Assembly: GCF_001477495.1 (NCBI RefSeq)
Contig: NZ_LDTF01000022.1
Coordinates: 1 to 38,903, forward strand
DNA: 38,903 nt
Origin: Sphingomonas yabuuchiae
Lineage (GTDB): Bacteria > Pseudomonadota > Alphaproteobacteria > Sphingomonadales > Sphingomonadaceae
Reading direction: 5' to 3'
In this document: piece by piece, positions 1-7,217 of the stretch
Layout: each line of letters opens with the position of its first letter
How positions within the stretch are numbered: the first letter of the stretch is position 1
Made by a program: the position numbers and the translations under genes
The notes under the pieces: generated by a model
The model's input: only the letters and a program-made list of their open reading frames with translations
Databases searched by the model: none
Told to the model about the DNA's origin: nothing

Positions 1-354
1 CACGAATAACTCCTCCCCCAGCGCCTCCGCCAGCAACCGGTGTCGGAACCGGCGGAGTGTGCTGTGGGCGGGCAGCGTATCCTCCAGCGACAGCCCGACA
101 AAGCGGCGAAACGACACCCGGTCGTCCAGCGCTTCCTCCAGCCCATGGTCCGACAGCGCATGGATACGCTGCAACACCAGCGCCTTGACCATCAGCAGCG
201 CATCAAAGGGCGGGCGACCGCCCCGCTCGGCACGCAGCGGCGACAACAGCGACCCCAGATCGGTCCAGTCCACTTCCCGCGCCAACCGCTCCAACCGGAC
301 ATTGCGACCCAGACGCGGCGACACCAGCCCATCCACCAGGCAACCTTGATCCAT
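1..354 (-). CDS. IS5 family transposase, N-terminal part (runs off the window)
   Basis: Minus-strand frame open from an ATG at 354-352 to the window edge, 118 codons with no stop. The product starts MDQGCLVDGLVSPRLGRN and contains RPPFDALLMVKALVLQR, then FRRFVGLSLEDTLPAHSTL. The second block, a FxxFxGLxLxDxxPDHSTLxRFR-type stretch, is the hallmark of the DUF772 N-terminal domain of IS5-family transposases. That domain binds the element ends and precedes the DDE catalytic domain, which is not in the window, so activity cannot be judged. The start has no ordinary Shine-Dalgarno but lies 8 bases after an 11-base G run (minus strand). Upstream GTG codons are in frame through that run, so run length would decide whether a longer product is possible. 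Confidence 0.8.
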   Translation of the reverse strand, partial: MDQGCLVDGLVSPRLGRNVRLERLAREVDWTDLGSLLSPLRAERGGRPPFDALLMVKALVLQRIHALSDHGLEEALDDRVSFRRFVGLSLEDTLPAHSTLRRFRHRLLAEALGEELFV

Positions 355-362
355 CGCTAACA

Positions 363-373
363 CCCCCCCCCCC
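363..373. repeat. 11-base C homopolymer upstream of the transposase start
   Basis: Eleven consecutive C on the plus strand (G on the minus strand), ending 8 bases before the transposase ATG. It could act as a crude purine-rich ribosome site, or be a slippage tract, or partly be an assembly error, since long homopolymers are error-prone. Confidence 0.9.
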
Positions 374-446
374 AGCTCGTGATAATGAATCACCCGCGCA
401 GGTCTTTTGCAACAATCCCATCAGGGGAGGGGCTTTCTGAGCGGCG

Positions 447-1334
447 TTACGCCTGTTCGGCTTCCTTGCGGGCGCGTTCCTCGTAGAAGTTGCGGACCAC
501 GTCCCACGCCTCTTCGGCGGTTTCGACATAGGTGAAGATGCTCAGGTCGCGCTCGGACACCACGCCTTCCTCGACCAGCGCCTCGAAATTGACGACGCGT
601 TCCCAGAAGGCGCGGCCGAACAGCAGCACCGGGATGGGCTGGATCTTGCCCGTCTGGATCAGCGTCAGCAGCTCGAACAGCTCGTCGAACGTGCCGAAGC
701 CGCCCGGGAACGCCGCCAGCGCGCGCGCGTGCAGCAGGAAGTGCATCTTGCGCAGCGCGAAATAGTGGAACTGGAGGCTCAGCGACGGCGTGACATAGGG
801 GTTGGGCGCCTGCTCGTGCGGCAGGACGATGTTCAGGCCGACCGACTCGGCACCGACGTCGGCTGCGCCGCGATTGGCGGCTTCCATGATCGACGGGCCA
901 CCGCCCGAACAGACGACGAACTGGCGCATCCCGCGATCGTCGCGGGGCAGGCGGCTGGTGATCTGCGCCAGCTCGCGCGCGATGTCGTAGTACTTGCTCT
1001 TGGCGACGAGGTTCTCGGCGATCTTGCGCGACTTGTCGTCATGCGCCAGCGCCAGCAGCGCCTCGGCTTTGGCGGGCTCGGGGATGCGCGCCGAGCCGTA
1101 GAAGACGAAGGTCGAGGCGATCTTGGCCTCTTCGAGCAGCAGCTGCGCCTTCAGCAGCTCCAGCTGGAAACGAACGGGGCGAAGGTCTTCGCGCAGCAGG
1201 AAGTCCATGTCCTGAAAGGCCAGCGTATAGGCGGGGCTTTCGGTCTGCGGCGTCGAGACGATCGTCTTGGCGCTCTCGGCGTCCTGGCTGGCATTGGGGA
1301 AGACGCGGTTCGGTACTTGGGTCTTATCGGTCAT
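447..1334 (-). CDS. LOG family protein (cytokinin-activating phosphoribohydrolase type, TIGR00730-like)
   Basis: A 295-residue product with the two hallmark blocks of the LOG/TIGR00730 Rossmann family: a glycine-rich VVCSGGGPSIMEAANRGA segment and the PGGFGTFDELFELLTLIQTGK segment carrying the PGGxGTxxE motif. Family members cleave the ribose-phosphate bond of cytokinin or purine nucleotides (AMP hydrolase activity); in bacteria the true substrate is usually unknown. About 100 residues precede the Rossmann core, longer than plant LOG and typical of the proteobacterial long form. I chose ATG 1334 (MTDKTQVPNR); a GTG at 1358 is in frame but its only purine run is too close. It follows the extensin-like lipoprotein gene by 33 bases on the same strand, so the two may be cotranscribed. 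Confidence 0.85.
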   Translation of the reverse strand: MTDKTQVPNRVFPNASQDAESAKTIVSTPQTESPAYTLAFQDMDFLLREDLRPVRFQLELLKAQLLLEEAKIASTFVFYGSARIPEPAKAEALLALAHDDKSRKIAENLVAKSKYYDIARELAQITSRLPRDDRGMRQFVVCSGGGPSIMEAANRGAADVGAESVGLNIVLPHEQAPNPYVTPSLSLQFHYFALRKMHFLLHARALAAFPGGFGTFDELFELLTLIQTGKIQPIPVLLFGRAFWERVVNFEALVEEGVVSERDLSIFTYVETAEEAWDVVRNFYEERARKEAEQA

Positions 1335-1367
1335 TTCGGATGATGTAGGGGATCGCACGCCCCCGCG

Positions 1368-2030
1368 CTACCGGCAAAAATGGGCGGCATCATCCTCCAG
1401 ATGCAGGTGGTTGCGGTGGGCGGCATTGTAATCCGGGCTTAAAACCGTGCCGAAGCGCTTGCAGGCCGAAGCGCGGATGACCGTCCAGAACTGCCGCACC
1501 TGCGGATCGGTCGAATGCCAGTCGTTCAGCAGGGTGATCCGCCGCCCATCCTTCAGCACGAAGCCGCCGACATCGACCGCATTGGCCAGCGCATGGCCCG
1601 AACGCCGGTCGCCGATCCGGTTGGTGCCGACAATGTTGCGACAGGCATAGGTGCCCATGCCCTCGACCTTGGCCAGCGGCGAGCCCAGGATCTGCCAGGC
1701 GGCGGGCGCGACGGCGTTGCGCACCCATCCGGCAAAGGCGCGCGCATTGCCGCAGCGCATCGCGGTGACGCCGGTGACGGGCACGCCGATATCGGTCAGC
1801 TGCACCGCGCCGTAGAGGCCGCAGCCCGGCCCCAGTTCCTTGTCGGGCAGGCGGCGATAATCCACGCCCTCGCGCCGCAGATCGGCCTCGCATTGCGCGG
1901 TTTCGCGGACCGGCGGGCGATAGGGTTCGGGGCGCGAGGCCTGCTGGACGGGCCGATCGGGACGCCCGCAGGCGGAGAGGAGCGAGGCCCCCAGAATCGG
2001 AATGACGAGAAACAGGGGGACGCGAACCAT
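1368..2030 (-). CDS. Extensin-like C-terminal domain lipoprotein
   Basis: A 220-residue product. The N-terminus is a lipoprotein signal (MVRVPLFLVIPILGASLLSAC; lipobox LLSAC with Cys21), then a short proline-rich linker, then an Extensin-like_C domain (about 45-220). Visible signatures are CGLYGAVQLTDIGVP, MRCGNARAFAGWV, SGHALANAVDVGGFVL and HRNHLHLE. The SGHxxxxAVDV...HxNHxHLE arrangement resembles the zinc ligands of LAS-fold D-Ala-D-Ala peptidases, so a periplasmic, envelope-anchored peptidoglycan role is plausible; this is inference because the family is uncharacterised. The plant name is historical. Start ATG 2030 has an AAGGGGG purine run just upstream. Confidence 0.8.
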   Translation of the reverse strand: MVRVPLFLVIPILGASLLSACGRPDRPVQQASRPEPYRPPVRETAQCEADLRREGVDYRRLPDKELGPGCGLYGAVQLTDIGVPVTGVTAMRCGNARAFAGWVRNAVAPAAWQILGSPLAKVEGMGTYACRNIVGTNRIGDRRSGHALANAVDVGGFVLKDGRRITLLNDWHSTDPQVRQFWTVIRASACKRFGTVLSPDYNAAHRNHLHLEDDAAHFCR

Positions 2031-2072
2031 ATGCCCCCTTGTTCCTTGCCGTTTCGCTTTTGTCAGCCCCGA

Positions 2073-2294
2073 TCAGTCATGCGGAGGCGTGCCTGCGATA
2101 TGCTCCAATATGTCGCCCGGCTGGCAATCGAGCGCGGTGCAGATCGCGTCCAGCGTGGTGAAGCGGATGGCCCGCGCTTTGCCGGTCTTCAGGATCGACA
2201 GATTGGCGAGTGTCAGGTCGACCCGCTCGGCCAGCTCGGTCAGCGACATGCGCCGATCGAGCAGCAGCCGGTCGAGATTGATGCGGATCGCCAT
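2073..2294 (-). CDS. XRE family helix-turn-helix regulator (YozG-like)
   Basis: A 73-residue protein that is almost entirely one Cro/CI helix-turn-helix domain: MSLTELAERVDLTLANLSILKTGK forms helices 2-3, followed by IRFTTLDAICTALDCQPGDIL, the usual ending of this compact group. Its ATG overlaps the stop of the upstream DUF2975 gene (ATGA, 2294-2292), so the two are translationally coupled. Small XRE regulators paired with a DUF2975 membrane protein are a recurrent bacterial arrangement of unknown signal. The regulator probably controls its own operon through the palindromes at 2861-2917. Confidence 0.85.
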   Translation of the reverse strand: MAIRINLDRLLLDRRMSLTELAERVDLTLANLSILKTGKARAIRFTTLDAICTALDCQPGDILEHIAGTPPHD

Positions 2295-2830
2295 CAGATC
2301 GTGCCCTCGGCATCCTCACGCAGGCGCACGCCCTCGCGGAACACGTCGGCTAGGATCAATATGACCAGCGCCGCCAAAAGCGGCCCCAAATCCAAATGCG
2401 ACTCTGCAGGTTGGAACAGTATCTGCGCTGCTTTTGGTAATACGAATGGCATCGCCACTTGACCAAGAGCGACCAACAGAAATGCCAGAGCGATCATCCT
2501 TAAGCGTCCGACATTCTCCCGGGCAAAGGGATTGCCAGCCACGGCGCTGCGGCAAAGGCGCAGGAGTGGAATAAGGCCCGTCGCGACTATCCCGCACAGG
2601 AGAAGGCCAACCCCGCACAAGGCCAATCGGGCTTCGGCTGTATTGGGCCAAGCGATGTTCACATGATCGGCATATCGGATATGAAGGGGAGCGTCCCATA
2701 GGGTCTGCGGGTTGAACAATGTCCAGACCATGCCTGCCGCCGCCGCCAGAGTGGCGAGAGCTAGCAGGCCGACCATGACCATAACCAAGCCGTACAGTAT
2801 CGCGCTTAACCGTTTTCCGCTTCGTGTCAT
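2294..2830 (-). CDS. DUF2975 domain membrane protein
   Basis: A 178-residue protein with four predicted membrane segments: about 10-32 (LYGLVMVMVGLLALATLAAA), 68-90 (LALCGVGLLLCGIVATGLIPLL), 115-135 and 148-165. Between the second and third lies a cytoplasmic stretch (LCRSAVAGNPFARENVGRLRMIALA) typical of DUF2975, where NPF...N..RLR is conserved. Function is unknown; partnership with the overlapping XRE gene suggests it senses or relays a membrane signal to that regulator. I chose ATG 2830 (MTRSGKR) because GGGAGGA lies at a workable distance upstream; ATGs at 2854 and 2848 are in frame but lie before that site. Confidence 0.8.
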   Translation of the reverse strand: MTRSGKRLSAILYGLVMVMVGLLALATLAAAAGMVWTLFNPQTLWDAPLHIRYADHVNIAWPNTAEARLALCGVGLLLCGIVATGLIPLLRLCRSAVAGNPFARENVGRLRMIALAFLLVALGQVAMPFVLPKAAQILFQPAESHLDLGPLLAALVILILADVFREGVRLREDAEGTI

Positions 2831-2860
2831 GTCGTCCTGTCCTCCCATATTCATGTTAAC

Positions 2861-2917
2861 ATCGATATTCGATAAACAATTACTGAAACTCGAACAATAT
2901 TCATATTGAAAATCGAT
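2861..2917. promoter_or_regulatory. AT-rich promoter/operator region of the DUF2975-XRE operon
   Basis: Two perfect inverted repeats sit in a short AT-rich island ahead of the DUF2975 start: ATCGA-TAT-TCGAT at 2861-2873 and CAATAT-TC-ATATTG at 2895-2908, with another ATCGAT at 2912-2917. Such palindromes are the expected targets of a dimeric XRE repressor, and the only candidate nearby is encoded in the operon itself. No promoter hexamers were fixed with certainty. The rest of the 316-base spacer up to serC (2918-3060) shows no gene I can support. Confidence 0.5.
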
Positions 2918-3060
2918 AAGAATGGTTTTTGGTGCCTGAGTGGCCGCCCGTCGCCTCTCGGATGCCAGCAAGATCCGGTGACAGAAGACCCGGCGGGGCA
3001 TTGTGGAATTCGCGTGTGAGGCCGCTTGCCGACAGCAAAGTTGCGCCATCGCGATTGTGG

Positions 3061-3146
3061 TTGTCATCTTCGATCGACATCGCTAGGGCCATCGACGGGC
3101 CACGCGGTCCCAACGCCGCGCGTGCTCTCTGTGAGGAGAGTCTTAA
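3061..3146 (+). promoter_or_regulatory. serC promoter and structured leader (possible serC RNA motif)
   Basis: A candidate housekeeping promoter is TTGTCA (3061-3066) and GCTAGGGC (3082-3089), resembling the alphaproteobacterial -10 form GCTANAWC. It is followed by two hairpins: CGCGG (3103-3107) with CCGCG (3116-3120), and CTCTC (3125-3129) with GAGAG (3136-3140). The second stem contains the Shine-Dalgarno GAGGAGAG of serC, so folding would hide the ribosome site. A two-hairpin leader directly before serC matches my recollection of the alphaproteobacterial serC RNA motif; I cannot confirm the consensus here. Confidence 0.45.
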
Positions 3147-4304
3147 ATGACTGATACGACTGCCGCTGACGCCACTCTTGCGCCCGCGAAGCCCGCCACC
3201 AAACCGGCGCGTCCCTATTTCTCCAGCGGCCCCTGCGCCAAGCCTCCCGGTTGGGACGCGGCCAAGCTCGCGACGGACAGCCTCGGCCGTTCGCATCGCT
3301 CGAAGATTGGCAAGCAGCGGCTGCAATATTGCATCGACCTGATGCGCGAGCTGCTGAAGCTCCCCGACACTCATCGCATCGGCATCGTCCCCGGCTCCGA
3401 CACCGGCGCGTTCGAGATGGCGATGTGGACCATGCTCGGCGCGCGACCCGTCACCACGCTCGCCTGGGAAAGCTTCGGCGAGGGCTGGGTGACCGACGCG
3501 GTCAAGCAGTTGAAGCTCGACCCCAATGTCCTGCGCGCCGATTACGGCCAGATCGCGGACCTGAACGCGGTCGACTGGTCGAACGACGTGCTCTTCACCT
3601 GGAACGGCACCACCTCGGGCGTGCGTGTGCCGAACGGTGACTGGATCGCCGACGACCGCGAGGGTCTGTCCTTCGCCGATGCGACCAGCGCGGTGTTCGC
3701 CTATGACCTGCCCTGGAACAAGATCGATGTCGCGACCTTCTCGTGGCAGAAGGTGCTGGGCGGCGAGGGCGCGCACGGCGTCCTGATCCTGGGCCCGCGC
3801 GCGGTCGAGCGTCTGGAGACCTACACCCCGGCCTGGCCTCTGCCCAAGGTGTTCCGCCTGGTGTCGAAGGGCAAGCTGGCCGAGGGCGTGTTCAAAGGCG
3901 AGACGATCAACACGCCCTCGATGCTGGCCGTCGAGGATGCGATCTTCGCGCTCGAATGGGGCAAGGGCCTGGGTGGCGCGGAGGCGCTCATCAAGCGCTC
4001 GGACGCCAATGCGGCGGCGTTGAACAGGATCGTCGAAGAGCGCGACTGGCTCGGCCATCTCGCCGCCGATCCGGCGATCCGCTCGACCACCAGCGTCTGC
4101 CTGACGGTCGAGGGCGCGGACGAGGCGGTCATCAAGAAGATGGCCTCGCTGCTCGAAGCGGAAGGTGCGGCCTATGACGTGGCGGGTTACCGCGACGCCC
4201 CCGCTGGCCTGCGCATCTGGTGCGGCGCCACGGTCGAGACCGCCGATATCGAGGCGCTCGGCCCCTGGCTCGACTGGGCCTACGCGACCGCCAAGGCGGC
4301 CTGA
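3147..4304 (+). CDS. serC: Phosphoserine aminotransferase
   Basis: A 385-residue class V PLP aminotransferase that converts 3-phosphohydroxypyruvate and glutamate to phosphoserine, step two of serine synthesis. Sequence marks: RPYFSSGPCAKPPGW near the start, SLGRSHRSKIGK, VPGSDTGAFEMAMW, and the PLP-lysine segment TFSWQKVLGGEGAHG with Lys202. The SGPCAKPPGW opening and length fit the TIGR01365 type found in alphaproteobacteria and methanogens rather than the E. coli form. The start is well supported by GAGGAGAG 6 bases before ATG 3147. It lies 82 bases upstream of serA on the same strand. Confidence 0.95.
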   Translation: MTDTTAADATLAPAKPATKPARPYFSSGPCAKPPGWDAAKLATDSLGRSHRSKIGKQRLQYCIDLMRELLKLPDTHRIGIVPGSDTGAFEMAMWTMLGARPVTTLAWESFGEGWVTDAVKQLKLDPNVLRADYGQIADLNAVDWSNDVLFTWNGTTSGVRVPNGDWIADDREGLSFADATSAVFAYDLPWNKIDVATFSWQKVLGGEGAHGVLILGPRAVERLETYTPAWPLPKVFRLVSKGKLAEGVFKGETINTPSMLAVEDAIFALEWGKGLGGAEALIKRSDANAAALNRIVEERDWLGHLAADPAIRSTTSVCLTVEGADEAVIKKMASLLEAEGAAYDVAGYRDAPAGLRIWCGATVETADIEALGPWLDWAYATAKAA

Positions 4305-4317
4305 TCCTTATCCCTGC

Positions 4318-4372
4318 CCCCGGCCAGCGGGCCGGGGACCTTCCCCATTCCACAACCCCGGCCGTGCCGGGG
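4318..4372 (+). repeat. Tandem GC-rich hairpins between serC and serA
   Basis: Two adjacent perfect hairpins: CCCCGGCC-AGCG-GGCCGGGG (4318-4337) and CCCCGGC-CGT-GCCGGGG (4356-4372). Neither is followed by a T run, and serA starts 14 bases after the second, so they look like members of the CCCCGGC...GCCGGGG repeat family seen again at 24600-24720 and 37357-37446. They could attenuate transcription or protect the serC mRNA end. Confidence 0.7.
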
Positions 4373-4386
4373 TGACGAGGTGAACC

Positions 4387-5964
4387 ATGCCCAAAGTTCT
4401 CATCAGCGACAAAATGGACCCCAAGGCCGCCCAGATTTTCCGCGAACGCGGGGTCGAGGTCGACGAAATCACCGGCAAGACGCCCGAAGAGCTGAAGGCG
4501 ATCATCGGCGAATATGACGGCCTGGCGATCCGCAGCTCGACCAAGGTCACCAAGGACATCCTGGAGTACGCGACCAATTTGAAGGTCGTCGGCCGCGCCG
4601 GGATCGGCGTCGATAACGTCGACATCCCCGCCGCCAGCGCCAAGGGCGTGGTGGTGATGAACACCCCGTTCGGCAACTCGATCACGACCGCGGAACACGC
4701 CATCGCGCTGATGTTCGCGCTCGCCCGCCAGCTGCCGGAGGCGGATGCCTCGACCCAGGCCGGCAAGTGGGAGAAGAACCGCTTCATGGGCGTCGAGCTG
4801 ACGTCGAAGACGCTGGGCCTGATCGGCGCGGGCAATATCGGCTCGATCGTCGCCGACCGCGCGCTGGGTCTTCGCATGAAGGTCGTCGCCTTCGATCCGT
4901 TCCTGACGCCTGAGCGCGCGCTGGAGATGGGCGTGGAGAAGGTGACGCTGGACGAATTGCTCGCCCGCGCCGATTTCATCACGCTGCACACCCCGCTGAC
5001 CGACCAGACCCGCAACATCCTGTCGGCCGAGAATCTGGCCAAGACCAAGAAGGGCGTGCGCATCATCAACTGCGCGCGCGGCGGGCTGATCGACGAAGAG
5101 GCGCTGAAGGCGGGGCTCGATTCGGGGCATATCGGCGGCGCGGCGCTCGACGTGTTCAAGGTCGAACCGGCCAAGGAAAGCCCGCTGTTCGGCACGCCGA
5201 ACTTCATCTCGACCCCGCATCTGGGCGCGTCGACCACCGAAGCGCAGGTCAATGTCGCGATCCAGGTCGCCGAGCAGCTGGCCGATTTCCTGGTCTCGGG
5301 CGGCGTTACCAACGCGCTCAACATGCCGAGCCTGACCGCCGAGGAAGCGCCGAAGCTGAAGCCGTATATGGCGCTCGCGGAAAAGCTGGGTTCGCTGGTC
5401 GGCCAGCTGTCGCACGGCGCGGTCACCGGCATCGCGATCGAGGCGGAGGGTGCGGCCGCCGCGCTCAACCTCAAGCCGATCACGGGTGCGGTGCTGGCGG
5501 GCTTCATGCGCGTCCATTCGGACACGGTGAACATGGTCAACGCGCCGTTCCTCGCCAAGGAGCGCGGGCTCGACGTGCGCGAAGTGCGCCATGACCGTGA
5601 GGGCGATTACCACACGCTGGTCCGCGTGACGGTGACGACGGCGGACGGCGAGCGTTCGGTCGCGGGCACGCTGTTCGGCGATCAGGCGCCGCGCCTGGTC
5701 GAACTGTTCGGCATCAAGGTCGAGGCCGACCTTGCCGGGCCCATGCTGTACGTCGTCAACGAGGACGCGCCGGGCTTCATCGGACGTCTCGGCACCACGC
5801 TGGGCGAGGCGGGCGTCAACATCGGTACCTTCCACCTCGGCCGCCGCTCGGCGGGCGGCGAGGCGGTGCTGCTGCTCTCGGTCGACGAGGCGGTGGACGC
5901 AGGCCTGCTGGCCAAGGTCAAGGCGCTGCCGGGCGTGAAGACTGCGATGGGTCTGGTGTTCTGA
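4387..5964 (+). CDS. serA: D-3-phosphoglycerate dehydrogenase (long form with ACT domain)
   Basis: A 525-residue enzyme that oxidises 3-phosphoglycerate to 3-phosphohydroxypyruvate with NAD+, the first step of serine synthesis. Substrate and NAD domains occupy about 1-315: the dinucleotide motif is GLIGAGNIGSIVADRALG (about 144-161), and the catalytic set is Arg231 (INCARGGLIDEEAL), Glu260 (VFKVEPAKES) and His278 (TPHLGASTTEAQ). An intervening allosteric substrate-binding domain follows (about 320-445), then a C-terminal ACT domain (LYVVNEDAPGFIGRLGTTLG), the usual site of serine feedback. The architecture equals the type I enzyme of actinobacteria, mammals and alphaproteobacteria. It is probably cotranscribed with serC and is followed by a strong hairpin. 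Confidence 0.96.
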   Translation: MPKVLISDKMDPKAAQIFRERGVEVDEITGKTPEELKAIIGEYDGLAIRSSTKVTKDILEYATNLKVVGRAGIGVDNVDIPAASAKGVVVMNTPFGNSITTAEHAIALMFALARQLPEADASTQAGKWEKNRFMGVELTSKTLGLIGAGNIGSIVADRALGLRMKVVAFDPFLTPERALEMGVEKVTLDELLARADFITLHTPLTDQTRNILSAENLAKTKKGVRIINCARGGLIDEEALKAGLDSGHIGGAALDVFKVEPAKESPLFGTPNFISTPHLGASTTEAQVNVAIQVAEQLADFLVSGGVTNALNMPSLTAEEAPKLKPYMALAEKLGSLVGQLSHGAVTGIAIEAEGAAAALNLKPITGAVLAGFMRVHSDTVNMVNAPFLAKERGLDVREVRHDREGDYHTLVRVTVTTADGERSVAGTLFGDQAPRLVELFGIKVEADLAGPMLYVVNEDAPGFIGRLGTTLGEAGVNIGTFHLGRRSAGGEAVLLLSVDEAVDAGLLAKVKALPGVKTAMGLVF

Positions 5965-5980
5965 ACCTTTGAAGACAGCG

Positions 5981-6012
5981 ATGCCCCCTCTCCGTGGGTG
6001 GAGAGGGGGCAT
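5981..6012. terminator. Bidirectional hairpin terminator between serA and the convergent gene
   Basis: A perfect 13-bp stem, ATGCCCCCTCTCC (5981-5993) with GGAGAGGGGGCAT (6000-6012), loop GTGGGT. It sits between the serA stop (5964) and the end of the convergent gene at 6017. Neither side has a clear T run, so it may work as a symmetric stem without a classic U tract. Confidence 0.6.
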
Positions 6013-6016
6013 AACC

Positions 6017-6406
6017 CTACGATGCCCAGAGGAAGCGCACCGAACTCATCGCGAGCGCGAAGAAGAAGGCATAGCCGAAGCGATCGAGCGCCACGAGCGG
6101 CGCGCCTTTGCGGACCTTCTTTCTGGCCAGAAACCACATGATCCCTCCCGCCGTGACGGGCGTGATGACGAGGTTGGCCATACGCAGCCACTCGTTCTGG
6201 ATCATCAGCGCAGGCACGAGCAACACGCTGATCCCGCCCGCCATGCCACCCAGCAGAATATAGCCGAGCGTCTTGCGCAGCGGGCTCGCTGGCCTCGAAA
6301 GCGGCGCGCCAAGGCTCTGAAAGCCGAGCTTGACGAGGAACTCGATGACCAGCTGCAACAAAATCTCCCCTACAAATTGCAGGACGACCTCGAGCAGCAC
6401 TTCCAT
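6017..6406 (-). CDS. Conserved small membrane protein, function unknown
   Basis: A 129-residue product I cannot place in a named family. It has an amphipathic or hydrophobic N-terminus (VLLEVVLQFVGEILLQLVIEFLVKLGF) and three later hydrophobic stretches: LGYILLGGMAGGISVLLVPAL, LVITPVTAGGIMWFLA and FGYAFFFALAMSSVRFLWA. A basic cytoplasmic loop (ARKKVRKGAP) lies between the last two. Coding looks real: sequence complexity is normal, and a G-rich run (GGGGG) lies about 9 bases before ATG 6406. The next gene on the strand is the ExoD-like protein, 74 bases upstream. Confidence 0.7.
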   Translation of the reverse strand: MEVLLEVVLQFVGEILLQLVIEFLVKLGFQSLGAPLSRPASPLRKTLGYILLGGMAGGISVLLVPALMIQNEWLRMANLVITPVTAGGIMWFLARKKVRKGAPLVALDRFGYAFFFALAMSSVRFLWAS

Positions 6407-6480
6407 TTGTCCATCCCCCGCCGGCTAGCTTCGGCCATCGTGCGTGGCGAAACGGCGGTCGTCCAGCGTGGATGTCGTGC

Positions 6481-7077
6481 TCAGGTCTTGGTGATCGCGA
6501 AACCGGTGCCGAGCGCCACCGCAGCGATGGCCAGCAGGATGAAGACGATCATCACCGCCCCGTCGCGCACCATCAGTGCCAAGCCCAAGGTCGCGATCGC
6601 CGCCATCGGCGCGGTCGTCGCGAGCGGCAGGAGTTCGAGCGGCGGCACCGTCAGCGCGAGCAGGATGCACGCCACCGCCGCGACGCGGACGAACGGCCCC
6701 TGGGTCAGCGCAGGCAGCCGTCCGTGGAACCAGCGATCCGCCCAGGCGGCGGGCTTCTTGGCCTTGTCGACGATCTTGCACACCGTCTTGCTCGCCAGCG
6801 AACGGCGGGCGACGAAGCCGGGCACCCAGAGATGATCGCGCCCCAGCGCCAGTTGCACCGCGATCAGGATGATGATCGCCGCCAAGACCGTGGGCAGCCC
6901 GGGGATCGACCCGACCGGCGAGATGTCGATCAGCGCGGGTAGGAGCAGGAACGGCCCAAACGAGCGTCCGCCGATCGCCTCGATGACATCGCCCAACTTC
7001 ACCCGATCCTGCTTGTCGGCAAGATCCTTCAAAATCTTGAGAATGTCTTCGATGCTGCTGGGGGCGTCCGACATCAT
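6481..7077 (-). CDS. Exopolysaccharide synthesis ExoD family membrane protein
   Basis: A product of about 198 residues. The cytoplasmic N-terminus (SSIEDILKILKDLADKQDRVKLGDVIEAIGGRS) is followed by FGPFLLLPALIDISPVGSIPGLPTVLAAIIILIAVQ, the highly characteristic core of the ExoD family (Pfam PF06055): a gentle-slope membrane hairpin with PxGxIPGxPT. Two more membrane segments close the protein, after a conserved basic segment (KPAAWADRWFHGRL). ExoD was named for a Rhizobium mutant with altered exopolysaccharide and alkali sensitivity; its molecular role is unknown. Start is uncertain: ATG 7077 and ATG 7074 are adjacent, with no clear Shine-Dalgarno before either. Confidence 0.85.
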   Translation of the reverse strand: MMSDAPSSIEDILKILKDLADKQDRVKLGDVIEAIGGRSFGPFLLLPALIDISPVGSIPGLPTVLAAIIILIAVQLALGRDHLWVPGFVARRSLASKTVCKIVDKAKKPAAWADRWFHGRLPALTQGPFVRVAAVACILLALTVPPLELLPLATTAPMAAIATLGLALMVRDGAVMIVFILLAIAAVALGTGFAITKT

Positions 7078-7217
7078 GAGCAAACGGCATCGCGGCGATC
7101 GGGTTCCGCCGGCCGCCATGCCGTCCGGTGCGTCGCATGGGGCGAACGAGGTTGACGCGGTGAGGCCGGACGGCCAAGCACCCCCTCGAACACCGTCCGT
7201 TTCATGGATCAGGCCCG

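Larger units (their letters stand above)
1..421 (-). mobile_element. IS5-type insertion sequence, 5' part only
   Basis: The left edge of the window holds the 5' part of an insertion sequence read on the minus strand: the first 118 codons of a transposase plus roughly 65 bases of leader. The rest lies outside the window. The outer end is not resolved. A terminal inverted repeat probably lies around 401-421, where the minus strand reads ATTGTTGCAAAAGACCTGC, but the other end is not available for comparison and no target duplication can be tested. Confidence 0.6.

Noticed and set aside
2903..3080. Minus-strand 59-codon frame from ATG 3080 in the serC/DUF2975 spacer
   Set aside because: No ribosome site, no known similarity, and it runs through the palindromic promoter region.
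2929..3150. Plus-strand frame ending over the serC start (GTG start, TGA inside ATGA)
   Set aside because: Could look like a coupled leader peptide, but it has no ribosome site, atypical composition, and covers the likely promoter and leader of serC.
4132..6012. Long minus-strand open frame across serA
   Set aside because: Shadow of serA in high-GC DNA; His/Arg/Asp-rich composition without any domain.
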